Origin: Helianthus annuus | Lineage: Eukaryota; Streptophyta; Magnoliopsida; Asterales; Asteraceae | Assembly (NCBI RefSeq): GCF_002127325.2 | Contig: NC_035435.2 | Coordinates: 124,057,127 to 124,121,126, forward strand | Direction: 5' to 3' | DNA: 64,000 bases | Shown: one piece after another, positions 34,846 through 47,028 of the stretch | How the letters are laid out: the number at the start of each line of letters is the position of its first letter | How positions within the stretch are numbered: the first letter of the stretch is position 1 | Program-made: the position numbers and the translations under genes | Notes under the pieces: generated by a model | The model's input: the letters and a program-made list of their open reading frames with translations, nothing else | The model's database searches: none | Told to the model about the DNA's origin: nothing

Positions 34846-35505
34846 ATGTCTTCAAACGACTCTACCTCGAGACAAACAGCTAGGAGAAGAGCCAAACGAA
34901 GCGCCGAAAAGAGGATTGCCTCGCTCGTGGCCAAGGTCATTCCTCAAATTTTCGCTCAAGTGCACTCTCTCAGCAACTCTCGAACCCCGGAAGACTCTAA
35001 GACGGAAGCGCCGCAATCTGCTTTCCTCTACAAACACTTCAAAGTCTGTGACCCGATGGAGTTCACATGTGAAGGAGGTGTGTCCCAACTACTCCAGTGG
35101 TTCGATTCTATCGAAGTTACCCTTCGTCAGAGTGGGTATCCCGACGGTTTCCGTACTACTTACGCTACCGGTGTATTTCAATCGCAAGCACTTGACTGGT
35201 GGACAGCCGAACGTAACAAACGTGGGATCTCCGCAGCTTATGCCCTCTCTTGGGATGAGCTGAAAGAGCTCATGAAGAAAGAGTACTGCCCTTCCCACGA
35301 AGTCCAGAAACTAGAAGACGAATTTTGGGAAATCAAGCAAGTCGAAGGTACAATGCTGGCTACACCGCAAGGTTCCAACAGCTTAGCATAATCTGCCCAA
35401 GTCAAGTCAACACTTCAGAGAAAGCCATCACGAAGTACATTTGCGGCTTGCCTGAATGTGTGGGCGATTTTGTCGAAGCTGCAAGACCTGCTACCATCGA
35501 AGAAA
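34846..35505 (+). pseudogene. gag of element B, N-terminal part
   Basis: It starts at ATG 34846 (MSSNDSTSRQTARRRAKRSA). The Ty3 gag capsid segment follows: FKVCDPMEFTCEGGVSQLLQ, LQWFDSIEVTLRQSGYPD, ALDWWTAERNKRG, LSWDELKELMKKEYCP and LEDEFWEIKQVEG. Near 35350 one base is missing, after which the frame continues as NAGYTARFQQLSIICPSQV, KYICGLPECVGDFVEAARP and ATIEETY up to 35510. There element C has inserted (TSD CCTAC). Gag forms the particle that packages the RNA. This copy cannot make full-length gag. Confidence 0.88.
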
Positions 35506-35510
35506 CCTAC

Positions 35511-38289
35511 TGTCACACCCCAACCGGTGGCGGAATCATCGGGGCATGGCACTGAGCGAAACAGATTGTCCAGAAGTTTCCATAACAATTATTATCACTA
35601 TTCAATTTATATAATACGTCCCGTACCGTACCTCAAATAGCAAACAAATTATTACAGATAACATCAAGTCAAATATTCTGTTCCGACAACTCAGATTTTA
35701 AATATGAAAATTTGTTCAAATGCTTCTAGAGACTCGATCTGCAAGATCTACAGACAACTATGCTCTACCCGCTTATTCTAAGCTCGCCTTCCTAGCAGAT
35801 AAGCATCCTAATTGCCTGCCACATATGTTAAAATAAAGTCAATACATAAAATGTAAAGGTGAGCATACAAGTTTGATAATAGCATAATAGAGTTCGGAAT
35901 AGTTTACGCATAACCAACACGTACACAGAGGAAAACGAAGCATGTTAATTATCGATATGGATCTATCGATACCAATGACTGCGGGTTGACTTCCCGAGGC
36001 AGTTCGCAATACATGATTACCACCGTAATCCATGCAAGTAATTGTCCTTAACAACCCCCGTGTGAACGGGTGCTGAGTCCAAACTATAGTACTATCGTCG
36101 CTAAGGCAGGAAGACAACATTCCACGTGTAAACATAACAACAAGCATTCATTTAGTCACGTAATACATGCGGTAACGGTTAGCGTTTGAAATGATTGAGT
36201 AGTGTGTTCGGTGTGATTTCGTATAAGTAACGTATGTAACACCCAAAAGTGCTAAAAGCAAAAAGGGATCGAGTATACTCACAGCGGTTGATGGATTGAA
36301 GGGAGCGCTTGAGAGTAGGGTTAGCTTGAATAGTTCGATGGCATAACGATGAGTAACGCGTAAAACGAATACAAGTGTTGATGGGTCGAACAGCCTGGTC
36401 GATCGAACGGTAGGTTCGATCGGACGAGCTGTTCGTTCGGTTTGACAGTCCGTTCGGACAGCCTGTTCGGTCGGCCGGTGGGCTCGATCGGTTGGACTGT
36501 TCGAGTGGATTGTTTTCTTCCTTTGTGTAGGATATGTTTGTGTATGATGGCTTGTCCTTTTGAAGTTTTCGTTGTAGTATTCGAGAACATTGAAGTGTCC
36601 TTACCTTTCAGGTCGATCGATCGAACGGGCCGTTCGATCGGCCGGCTTAACCGATGGGTTAGGTACTTCAGTAATAAGTCCTCAGCGGGATGTCACCTGA
36701 TCGGACGACATGTTCGATCGGGTGGCACTCCAATACGTCGAACGAGTTGAAAATCTATTAAGTGTTGAAGCATAGTATCTCATGATCCGAAGAGTAATTC
36801 AAAAATAAACCAGCACTTCGTTCAATACTAGTCTTCATGAAATTGTTAAAGTGTGGGACCATGTGCTAGCCGATCGGCTGGCCTGGTCGATCGGCTGACA
36901 TGTCCGATCGGTTGGGCTGTTCGTTCGAACAGCATGTCCGATCGGTCAGCCTGTTCGTCTAACACTTGGCTGTTCTGATTGCTTGACGTTATATCGGGGT
37001 ATTTTGACAACGAGCTGAACCATGGAACCTTCGTTCTTACTTGTTTCCCCTGCTCGAACAGGAATCACCCAAGTCCGGCCGGTGAACTGTTTGGAACGGT
37101 AGTTTGACGTTTAACCCGAAATCGGTGAACCTCGTGGATAGAATCCCGAATCTCGAAGCGCACAATTACTAGAGTGATTAGTGAGTGGGTTCAAGCTCCG
37201 TTTCTACCGGCTTGAAGGCATTGAGTGTAAAGAGTTGAAAGAAAGTTGGAAAATCCATCTTTCAATCTTTTCCACCGTGAATATGTTTAGATCTGTGGTA
37301 GATCTTTGTTTGTTTATGTGGAAATCGGTTAGATCCAAGCTATACTTGGTGGATTGAGGCCAAAACATGAAGTTCTTCAAGAACACCGTGATGACATCAT
37401 CCTAGAATGCTTGAATCTTGATGATTTCACGGTTGAAAGTTAAGATTTGAAAGATAGAAAGGTGTAGGAGTGTGTATAGATCAAGAAAGTACAAGATTTA
37501 GGATGAAATCTTACCGGGATTGAGAGAAATCTGAGGAAAAGTGAAGAGCACGAGCTAGTTGGTCAGAGAGTTTCCAAAAATGGAAAGAATGACAATGACA
37601 GGGCTATTTATAGGCTTCCCAAAGAGGAAAGGGCTGGCCGATCGGCCAGGCATCCCGATAGGACAGCTTGCTCGATCGGACAGTCCGTCCGATCGGCTGG
37701 GCTGTTCGATCGGCTAGGAGCCTGATCGATCAACAGCCTGTTTCGAGCGTTCGATGCGACGATTTCTGATATTTCGATTTCGGTTCAAGACGATACGAAT
37801 ATGATAGAGTTTCCTATTCAATTTACTTTTAATCCCAACCACTATATCTACATACAAGCATCTATATTTCGCACTATCTTTCCGCCACCATTTATCATGA
37901 TTCGATTTCGATTGAGTTCGATTGAGTTTCGAGTTTCGATTCGATTGATCGCCACACATAACATAAAGTAAACACGCACAGGTAACACATAAGGCACACA
38001 CACACGTATACTAATCCAAAGTTGCATAATTCGAGTTTCGAGTTCGATGATGACTCGATTAGCTTGATTATTGATTGATTGACTTTATCGCATTGTTACT
38101 TCCTATTATTCACAGTCGCAAATCGTTTCACGTCGATAAAACATTCGATTACTTTGATTAATAACACTTACTCCACATAATACAACTAACAGAAACACCA
38201 ACATAGAATAGACTAACTATAGTCAAAGAAGTCAATCTTGACTTTGACTTTGACTTTGACTTTGACATTCGGTAACACGGGGTGTTACA
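35511..38289 (-). repeat. 3' LTR of element C
   Basis: This 2779-bp LTR reads, on the plus strand, TGTCACACCCC ... GGGGTGTTACA. On the minus strand TATAAATAG lies at 37604-37612 and numerous CGATCG/CCGATCGG words at 36400-36990 and 37630-37735, matching the element A LTR in design and length. The adjoining PPT is at 38290-38302 (complement AACAAGGGGAGGC). Confidence 0.92.
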
Positions 38290-38382
38290 GCCTCCCCTTG
38301 TTTAGGGAATTTCGTCCTGAAATTAGGCTGAAAGCTGTACATCGCCGTGAATCATGTTTGAGAACTTTCTCTCTCTAGACTT

Positions 38383-41300
38383 TCACTTGAACAACTGCGG
38401 GTACTTCGCCTTCATGTCGCTTTCGAGTTCCCAAGTGAACTCTGCGCCTCGCTTGCCTTCCCATCGGACTTTCACAATAGGAATGCGCGAGCGTCTGAGT
38501 TGCTTGGTTTGACGATCCATGATTTCGACAGGCTTCTCCACGAAGTGTAGCGTTTCGTTTACTTGAAGGTCATCGAGAGGTACTATCCGATCATGGTCAG
38601 CTAGACACTTTCGGAGGTTCGACACATGGAAAGTCGGGTGGACGTTACTAAGTTCCTCCGGTAGTTCGAGTCTGTAGGCGACTTTTCCGATCCTTTCCAG
38701 AATCTTAAAAGGTCCAACATATCGAGGCACTAGTTTCCCTTTCTTGCCGAATCTGACCACACCCTTCCAAGGTGATAGCTTTAGGAGTACGTAGTCGCCA
38801 ACGACTTCTATCGGCGTAACTTTTCTGTCTATCCCGGGCTTTTGACAAGTTGTCTCGAATCTGGAGGACTTTGTCAGTCGTTTCTTGTAATAGCTCCGGA
38901 CCGGTTAATTGCGAGTGACCGATCTCGTGCCATACAATAGGCGATCGACATCTTCTTCCATACAGGGCCTCGAATGGTGCCATTTGTATGCTGCCATGAT
39001 AGCTGTTGTTGTACGAGAATTTGACTAACGGCAGGTATTTGTTCCAACTACCACCGAAGTGGATGACACACGCTCGGAGCATGTCTTCAAGAGTAGGGAT
39101 TGTTCTCTCAGTCTGTCCGTCGGTTTGAGGATGGAATGCGGTACTTATGTTAAGCGTCGTACCAAGAGCTGCTTGAAACGTTTCCCAAATCGCGAGGTAA
39201 ACCGAGCATCACGGTCAGAGATGATGTCGCGAGGCGTACCATGATTACAAATGATCTCGTCAGTGTAGATTCGGGCTAGTCGTTCTACCTTGTAGTCTTC
39301 TCGTATGGGCAAAAAGTGGGCGGATTTGGTCAAACGATCAATGACAACCCATATGCTGTCGTGACCTGATGACGTGGGTGGAAGCTTGGTTATGAAATCC
39401 ATAGCTATACTCTCCCACTTCCATATAGGGATTGGCGGTTGTTCAAGTAAGCCAGAGGGCCTTTGATGTTCAGCCTTGACCCTAGCACAAGTCAGGCATC
39501 TTCCGACATAGAGGGCGATATCCCTTTTCATTCCCGGCCACCAGTACTTGTAACGAAGATCCTGGTACATTTTGTCGGCACCAGGATGAATAGAATACCG
39601 AGATTTGTGGGCTTCATCCATTAAAATCTTTCGTAATTCGGTCCGCTTAGGGATCCAAGTTCGGTCCAGAAAATAGAAGATCCCATTCGATTTGCTTACA
39701 AGCTGAGCTCCATCATGATAGATTCTCTCCTTCTTCAAGGTGCGTTCATTAAAGCAAGCATGTTGGGCTTCGCGGATGAGGGTTTCGAGATCGTGTTGGG
39801 CTTGGGTATTACGAATGCTGAGCAAATAACTCCGTCTGCTGAGCACGTCGGCCACGACATTTGCCTTGCCTGGGTGATAACGAATCTCGCAGTCGTAATC
39901 GTTGAGGAGTTCTACCCATCGGTGTTGACGCATATTAAGTTCCCTCTGATTAAAGATGTTTTGTAAACTCCTGTGATCGGTGAAGATCGTACACTTGGTA
40001 CCATACAGGTAGTGTCGCCATATCTTTAATGCAAAGACAACCGCACCTAGCTCGAGATCATGGGTTGTATAGTTCTTCTCGTGGATTTTGAGCTGTCGAG
40101 AAGCGTAAACTATAACCTTGTCTCATTGCATGAGGACACAACCAAGACCAAGGTTGGAAGCATCACAATAGACAATGAAACCGTCGTTCCCATCGGGCAA
40201 TGTGAGAATAGGAGCATTGCAAAGCTTATGCTTGAGGGTTTGGAAAGCAGACTCTTGTTCGTTTCCCCAAACAAAAGACCTGTCCTTATGCGTAAGAGCG
40301 GTAAGCGGCACATCGATCTTAGAGAATCCTTCGATAAATCGTCGATAATAACCCGCTAATCCGAGAAAAGAACAGACTTTAGACGGATTCTTTGGTGTAA
40401 TCCAACTCTTAACTGCTTCAATCTTCGCAGGGTCAACATGGATACCTTGACTATTCATGATGTGACCCAGAAACTGAATTTCTTCTAACAAGAATTCGCA
40501 CTTGGAGAACTTGGCATAGAGTTGATTCCCCTGGAGTAACTCGAGAACCAAACGAAGATGTTGCGCGTGTTCGGCTTTTGATTTGGAATAAATCAAGACA
40601 TCGTCGATGAACACGATGACGAAACGGTCAAGATAAGGCTTACACACGCGATTCATCAGATCCATGAAAACCGCGGGTGCGTTGGTTAAACCAAAGGGCA
40701 TAACAACGAACTCATAGTGGCCATAACGAGTGCGAAAAGCGGTTTTGGGTAAATCTTCTTCCTGAATACGCAATTGATGATAACCTGAGCGTAGATCGAT
40801 CTTTGAGAAACACGTAGCACCTTGTAGCTGATCAAACAAATCGTCGATGCGAGATAGAGGGTATCGGTTCTTGATGGTCAGCTTATTCAGTTCCCGGTAG
40901 TCGATACACATCCTGAACGACCCATCCTTCTTTTTGATGAAAAGGACTGGTGCGCCCCAAGGAGAGGTGCTCGGGCGAATAAAGCCTTTCTCAAGTAACT
41001 CCTGGAGTTGGTTCGAGAGTTCCCGCATCTCGGATGGCGCGAGTCGATAAGGGGCTTTGGCTACGGGGTTAGCTCCAGGAATGAGGTCGATGCGGAAGTC
41101 GATATCACGACTGGGCGGAAGTCCTGGGAGTTCGTCAGGAAAAACGTTGGGGAATTCGCAAACAACAGGTACCTGGATTACCGCCTTTTCTTTCTTTTCC
41201 TTCTCTGCTACCACGATGTTAGCCAAGAAAGCGCCGTATTTCTTGCGGAGATACTTGCTAGCTTAGACACATGATATGAGCTTTAGGCTTTCGAAGCAGT

Positions 41301-41669
41301 TTCACCGTACACACATAAAAGATCACCATTCGCGAGCGAAAATCGAATCATTTTATCAAAGCACACAACTTCTGCATGGTTTTCGCGAAGGAAGTCCATG
41401 CCTACTATGACGTCGAAACTTCCGAGTTTCATCGGAATGAGGTCGATTGGGAAGATGTGATTGTTGAGCTCGAGAGTACAATCATGGAGTACGGAGTTAA
41501 CGACGACAGTTCTTCCAGTAGCGACTTCGACTTCGAATGACGAGGGGAGATAAGAGCGCTTACGACTAAGGAGCTTCTCGAATTCAAACGACACAAAGCA
41601 GTTATCGGCTCCAGTATCAAACAAACACGATGCATAAATACCATTCACAAGGAACGTACCATTAACCAC
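38383..41669 (-). pseudogene. pol of element C: protease, RT, RNase H, integrase, chromodomain (broken)
   Basis: The aspartic protease is at 41669-41283 (SCLFDTGADNCFVS). A frameshift and a stop follow near 41260. RT (41226-40123) has [10 protein letters not shown] and ends at a TGA inside RNase H (40123). RNase H and the integrase zinc domain continue in frame (39933-39145; [40 protein letters not shown]). A shift near 39190 precedes the catalytic Glu region, and a short deletion with a shift lies near 38830. The chromodomain-like end (38760-38383) matches element A almost residue for residue. Nothing functional remains across domain borders. Confidence 0.92.
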
Positions 41670-41726
41670 GTTGTTGTCAGCCTGGGCTTGACGAGCGTTG
41701 ATGTTGAAGGTTCTAGCGCGGGCTGC

Positions 41727-42080
41727 TTATTGCTGCTGCTGAGGCTGTTGCTGCTGCTGCTGGGGCTCTTGTTTCACAACCCTGTTCGGGCACATGTTTG
41801 CAAAGTGGTTAGGGTCACCACATGCAAAGCAGACTCGAGCATTAACCGCGGGCGCTTGAGCTGCGTGTTGGCCTTGAGGGGCTGGGAGTAGAGCTTGATG
41901 AGTAGTGGCAGGAGCTGCGGGGTTACGGGGACCATAGCGACAATTCGCAGTGAAATGACCGTAGAGGGTGCAATGAGCACAGAAACGACAGGCAAGTCCC
42001 ACCGGGTGATGATATGAGCATGTCGGGCAGAGCGGGTGGGGACCTGTGTATGCACGCTTTGCTGGCGGTGTATTGGTCAC
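41727..42080 (-). pseudogene. gag of element C, zinc knuckle part
   Basis: On the minus strand the frame reads out of the element D insertion site into CPTCSYHHPVGLACRFC, GHFTANCRYGP and then CFACGDPNHFANMC, a CCHC knuckle, followed by a polyglutamine stretch (QQQQQQPQQQQ). A TAA at 41727 ends it just before the protease frame. CAG/CAA repeats here are simple-sequence expansion. Confidence 0.85.
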
Positions 42081-42510
42081 TGTTGGTGCACTACATCTGT
42101 CAACTTCATCTTGGATCGAGTCATACATTGTATTGTATAGATTAGGGCACGTTTTACGAGAAAACTGGAAAGTATATGTGTTTAGGAAGTTAGTTTTGCT
42201 CATATGGTCATAGGCTATAGGTTTCGCTTATTCGTACACATGTAGTTTCGCTTATATGGACATGTCCATATAAGCGAAACCTCTAGGCCTATATATAGCA
42301 GTCCATTCGAGCGAAACCATATCGAATGTCTTGTATTCCATGCCAAAGTGCTGCCGGTGTGAGGTTTGAGCTGTAAACGTTGTCAGATCAATAAAATCAG
42401 CATATTTAGTGAAGAACAAGCTAATTCTACCTCTGTTTCTTGTTATTCCGCACCTGAAACGTAGTTGAACACCTCTGAACGACTCAATCAGGTCAGAACA
42501 CGATCCTACA
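42081..42510 (+). repeat. 5' LTR of element D
   Basis: It runs from TGTTGGTGCAC to CGATCCTACA. A perfect 36-bp palindrome (42245-42280; half-site GTTTCGCTTATATGGACA) lies 10 bp upstream of the TATA box (TATATATAG, 42290-42298). Further GTTTCGCT or AGCGAAAC words flank it. Confidence 0.93.
42245..42280. promoter_or_regulatory. Perfect 36-bp palindrome next to the TATA box in the element D LTR
   Basis: Half-site GTTTCGCTTATATGGACA is followed immediately by its reverse complement with no spacer. The copy in the other LTR (49454-49489) is unchanged, although the LTRs differ elsewhere. Solo LTR F has an imperfect counterpart at the same place (61380-61414). Confidence 0.85.
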
Positions 42511-42512
42511 AG

Positions 42513-42530
42513 TGGTATCAGAGCGCAGGA
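42513..42530 (+). other. Primer binding site of element D
   Basis: TGGTATCAGAGCGCAGGA lies 2 bases after the LTR and is the initiator tRNA-Met type. Confidence 0.85.
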
Positions 42531-42723
42531 GGAGGAGTTCTGCAGAGATTAGTTGGATTTCATCATCATTTCTTTCTTCTACACCTTCTTTCATCAATTC
42601 CGAAAGTTTTCACGGTCGAAATCTACCCAAAATTTCACAGATTATAGATATTTGGACATTAGCAAACCCTGGAAAGTTTCGGACCTAAATACGGACTAAA
42701 AATGGATCAAATGACCTTCGGAC

Positions 42724-43080
42724 TAGGTTTCGCTTATTCGGAAACTGTGTAGTTTCGCTTATTTGAACAACTAGTTTCGCTTTTGTGACCAAAGATCAGA
42801 GGTTTCGCTCCAAATTGCATGAAGGTTCCGCTCTTGTGTCACCAAGGTTTCGCTCCAAAGGACTAGTCTGGGGTTTCGCTTTTAGAGTTCATCAAGGTTT
42901 CGCTCATTCAGACAAACTCTAGTTCCGCTCTTTTATACATCAGTAGTTTCGCTCCAAAGTACATCAACAGGTTTCGCTCAAAAGAACATCTAGGGTTTCG
43001 CTTTTACAGACAAAATCCTAGTTTCGCTTTTGTGGACTATCTGGTTTCGCTCTTGTGAACAAACATCAAGTTTCGCTTAT
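42724..43080 (+). repeat. Array of 15 GTTTCGCT words in the element D leader
   Basis: GGTTTCGCTT, AGTTTCGCTC or the variant GTTCCGCTC occurs 15 times in about 350 bp, roughly every 24 bp, always in the same orientation with differing spacers. The array lies between PBS and gag start. The same word forms the arms of the LTR palindrome. Confidence 0.88.
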
Positions 43081-43114
43081 TTGTCACTGACTTTGAAAAC
43101 CGTGATAAGTCATC

Positions 43115-46100
43115 ATGGATACCGAGTTCTATAACGCATTTGCAACACCGTCTGGTCCATCTACTATTGTTCAAGCCATGAGTATAGAGAACGAGACGGG
43201 AACCACCCAAAAGCCCCCAAAATTGATGAATATCGAAGAATATTACGGGTGGAAAGATAGATTCGAGAACTGGGTTCAGGCAAACCATCTTAGGTCATGG
43301 GAATGTATATTGAAGAAATACGTGTTGCCTCGAACAGATTTGCAGGTTCTTAAAGAGTTATCAGAGTTCATGGATCAGGAACGGGTTATGTATAAAGCCG
43401 AGAAAATGATGATCAGTCTGCTGCAACAAGCAATCAAAGAGGACCCATTTTCATTTTGTTACAGCATGACAAAACTGCAAAGTCAATCTGGGATGCACTT
43501 AAAGTCAAATTTGAGGGTAGCAAGAACATGATAAAAAGCAAGAAGGCACTGCTTAAGAAAGAGTTTGATCTGTTCAGCAGTCTACCGGGTGAAGACACAA
43601 AGAAGCTGATTGAGAGATACTGTCACCTTGTACGATCAATGTCGATGTTGAGTATTACTAAAGATCGTGAAGAGTGGGTAGATAAGCTTGCTGATGCACT
43701 GCCACAGAAAGAATGGGGAACGTATTTGATGATTTTGAAGAATACGGGTGTGTATGATAATCTACCGATTTCTCAGTTTATCAAAAAGATCGAGAGTCAG
43801 GATCTGGAACAACAGAAGATCGCTAGGATGAACAGTCCGAGTGGTCAACAGGATGTAAAGATGTACTATAAAGGTAGTATTCCGGTTCCAGAATCTGAGA
43901 GAAGTCCAAAAATCCAAACTGCATTCAGTGCTGGGGATTCAACAGAAAAAACTGATCAGGGTTCAAACAAAATCAGCAGTGGATTCTCATCATTTCCAAG
44001 TGTCAATCCTAAAGAGTCAAATACGATGTTTCAGTCTCAAGGCACAAAGACAGGGAATGGTTACGTGATTCAGTGCAACATCGCTCTAAATCTTCCAGAA
44101 GGTCAAAGTTTTTCAGAAGAAACTGCAAAAGACCACATGGCTCTACTCGGCTCTGTATTGTTATCATATGAGGGTCTTGTAGCTGGTCGAATCAGAAATC
44201 CTATGCTTACCAAAGAGGATTATGACCAAATAGACGCCGAAGAGATGGAATTAATGGATATCAAATGGTGTCTTGCAAGTGTACTCAGACGTGCTGAAAA
44301 GTTCAAGACAATGACTGGGAGAAATGACTTTCTTGATGCACATGTTTCTACTTTAGGTTTTGATAAATCTAAAGTTACTTGTTTTCGATGCAGGGAGAAA
44401 GGTCATTTCAAATGGGAATGCAAGAATAGGGAAGCTAGTGGAGCACAGAATCCGTTCGGAAAAGATGACTACTACCGGAAAGCCATTTATCAGCAGGTTG
44501 GTCAATCACAAGACTCACAGACGGCTCATGGTAGGAAGATTGAGGATTCGAAAAGAGCATGTTTAGTGGACTTCAACTGGAGCAACTACATATCTCCTGA
44601 TAGCAAAGCATGTTTAGTTGATCAAGATGATGAACATTTACCTGAAGGCTTCAGCTGGGATATGTTTGTTGATAAAAAGGGAGAGTTCAAAGCTTTCATT
44701 GCCAAGATTGTTAGAGAACCAGACATGTTTGCTACATGGATGAAGTCTATTGGTGTGACTGTCGAAAGTGTGGAGGAACAGTCTGTTACGTCTGATGAAA
44801 GCTCAGAAAGTGTTGATGAAAGTTCTCAAAGTGCTGATGAGAGTGTACAGAATGATGTTACTTTAGAAAAGGAAGTTGTATTTGATCAAACACCGTCTGA
44901 TTCTGGTGTATCAGATGCTGATTCTGAAAAATCTGTACAGTTTGATCAATCACCAGTTGATAGCAGTAGTGATGATGAGGAAGAGAAACATATCAATATT
45001 GCTAAAACTCATCTTTCTCCTGAAAGTTTCCATTTCTATTTTGCAGATCGGATGGAGAAACTGAAGGAGAAACGAGCTGCTAAAGAACAACAACAAATGA
45101 AATCTGAAGATGTTGTTCAAAACGAGAGTGTTGAAAGTGTTGATGAGAAGAATGTTGAGAGTGAGAAAGTGAAAGAAGAAGAAAAGGTGATTGAGACAGA
45201 AAAAGTGATAGAAGTGGTGAAGACAATCGAGGTTGAGAAGATTGTTGAAGTTGTCAAGCCTTGCGAGAAGTGTTTGGAAGCTTGCAAGGGATGTGCAGCA
45301 AAAGTTGAAATAATTGCTGAGTATGAGAAGAAGAAGGAGCAGTTATTGTTCAATCTTAATTATGTGAAAGAATCTTATGATGTCTTGAACAAAACAGTAA
45401 CTGGTCTCCAAAAGACAAATTCAGAAAGAGAACAAGCACTGGCGATGATGAATGCAGTCATGATGACAAAGCAGAAAGCTATCAACTTCTACATCGAAGA
45501 AAGTGCTAAATGGAAGCAAGAGTTGGAAACAGAAAAGATCGAGAATGAAAGAATTAGACGTTTGTTACAAAGTTATTCTAGTTCTGATTATCTCATTGAC
45601 CGTATTTACCCAACTGTTGCAGGTATGGAAGCTTTTAAAGATGAGAAGCCAAAGAAGAAGAAAGATTGTGGTAAGAAACCGATTGTTAGCTATAACAAGT
45701 GTCTGCCTCCAATTTGGGAAGGGTACTCTCCTAGAAAACCAAACGAGGAGCAACTTGAAAAAGCAGTCACTATAAAGCTAAAAACCGACACAACTGACGT
45801 TTTACCAGATAACATTGATGTCACGTTTACCTCGTCCGATACTGATCATGAGTCTGAGTTAATCAAAAAGGTGGTCGATCAGGTGTTGGATACTGATGAG
45901 GATGAGTTAAAGTCAGAGTCTGGAGGGTCAAATTCGTCAGTCAACAGTCAAAAATCGTCGGTTAAACGGTCTTACAGTAAAGAGTTTTTATTATCAAAGG
46001 CAAATTTGGATGATGAAACATTTGAAGTAGCATACACTTTAAATGATTCGGACAAATTATATTCTGACAAAGAATTTCCAATAAGAAGTGTTTGTTTTGA

Positions 46101-47028
46101 CAAGATCAAAAAGGTTTTCAAAATGACAGAAATTAATATTTCTGAAATAAAAGATTTAAATCTTACCGAAAAACCTAAAAAGTACACTTCAAGAGTTCAA
46201 CAACGTCTAAACAAGAAAAAAAGGTTACAATTCTGGTTCTGGTTTTCAAAAGAAACCTAACCAAAATCGTTGCTACAAAAAGAAAGGTTTAGGATTTGTT
46301 CCATCAGAAAATCATAAAAATGAGAAAAGTTCTAAAACAAAAACAGAATTTGTGTCAGGTGGAAGCTCAGAAGAGGAACAGAAGAAACCTTTCTGGAGAC
46401 AGTCAAATCAAGAATTTCTTGCTGAAAAGAAGAAGAATGGGACTGAAGTGTGTCATTCAAAGGAAACTCGTACCTGTTACAGATGCAATGAAGATGGTCA
46501 CATTGCATGGAATTGTTCAAAAAAGGCCAAATCAAAACAGGAGTTTCTAGAAAATTGAAAGAAAAAGTTGTTGATGTTGAACCACCAACTGAAAAACTTA
46601 AAGTTTTTGAAAACTCAACTTATGAGGTTGGTGAGTGTTCGAAAAAGAATTTTTATAACAAGAAAAAGAAAGACAACCAAGTGTGGGTTGTTAAGAAGGC
46701 TAGTGAGAAAGTCAGCGATGAATCTGGTTCCACAAAGCCAGAGGAGCCACAAGGTGAGGTGAACATTTCAGTGAATGATGAAGAATTTCCATCACTGAAG
46801 TTTGAAGAAGTTAAAAAGAAAGTTGGTAAATTTGAAATCTCGAATCAGTTTTACAAAGAAAAAAATGAATTTGATGTCGAGAAAACATTCAACGGGAGTG
46901 TTAAAAAGATTTTTGGAAAAATGCTGAATGGGAGAGCAAAGGGGGTTAAAGATTTTTACGCTACTAAAAAGGCAACTTACAACCCTACTGCTCAACAATT
47001 AAAAGCCATCAAGTCTGAGAAGACTTGA
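43115..47028 (+). pseudogene. Giant gag of element D with two CCHC zinc knuckles (three frameshifts)
   Basis: It starts at ATG 43115 (MDTEFYNAFATPSG). The UBN2-like capsid part (MNIEEYYGWKDRFENWVQ, SIWDALKVKFEGSKNMIKSK) is crossed by a one-base shift near 43455. The main open frame (43456-46260) has knuckle 1, CFRCREKGHFKWEC (44380-44421), and acidic repeats with SVDESSQSADESV. A Glu/Lys/Val-rich coiled coil (about 45170-45560) and a basic segment follow. A shift in an A-run near 46220 leads to knuckle 2, CYRCNEDGHIAWNC (about 46476-46517), and another near 46550 returns to the first frame, ending at 47028. The total is about 1300 codons. No DSGA protease, integrase or RT follows. Gag of this lineage packages RNA; the coiled coil may mediate assembly (inference). 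Confidence 0.85.

Noticed and set aside
39059..40359. Plus-strand frames opposite pol of element C
   Set aside because: Antisense shadows of the minus-strand RT, RNase H and integrase.
42724..43080. CRISPR-like array
   Set aside because: The repeated word is only about 10 bp, degenerate, in a plant retrotransposon leader with no cas genes.
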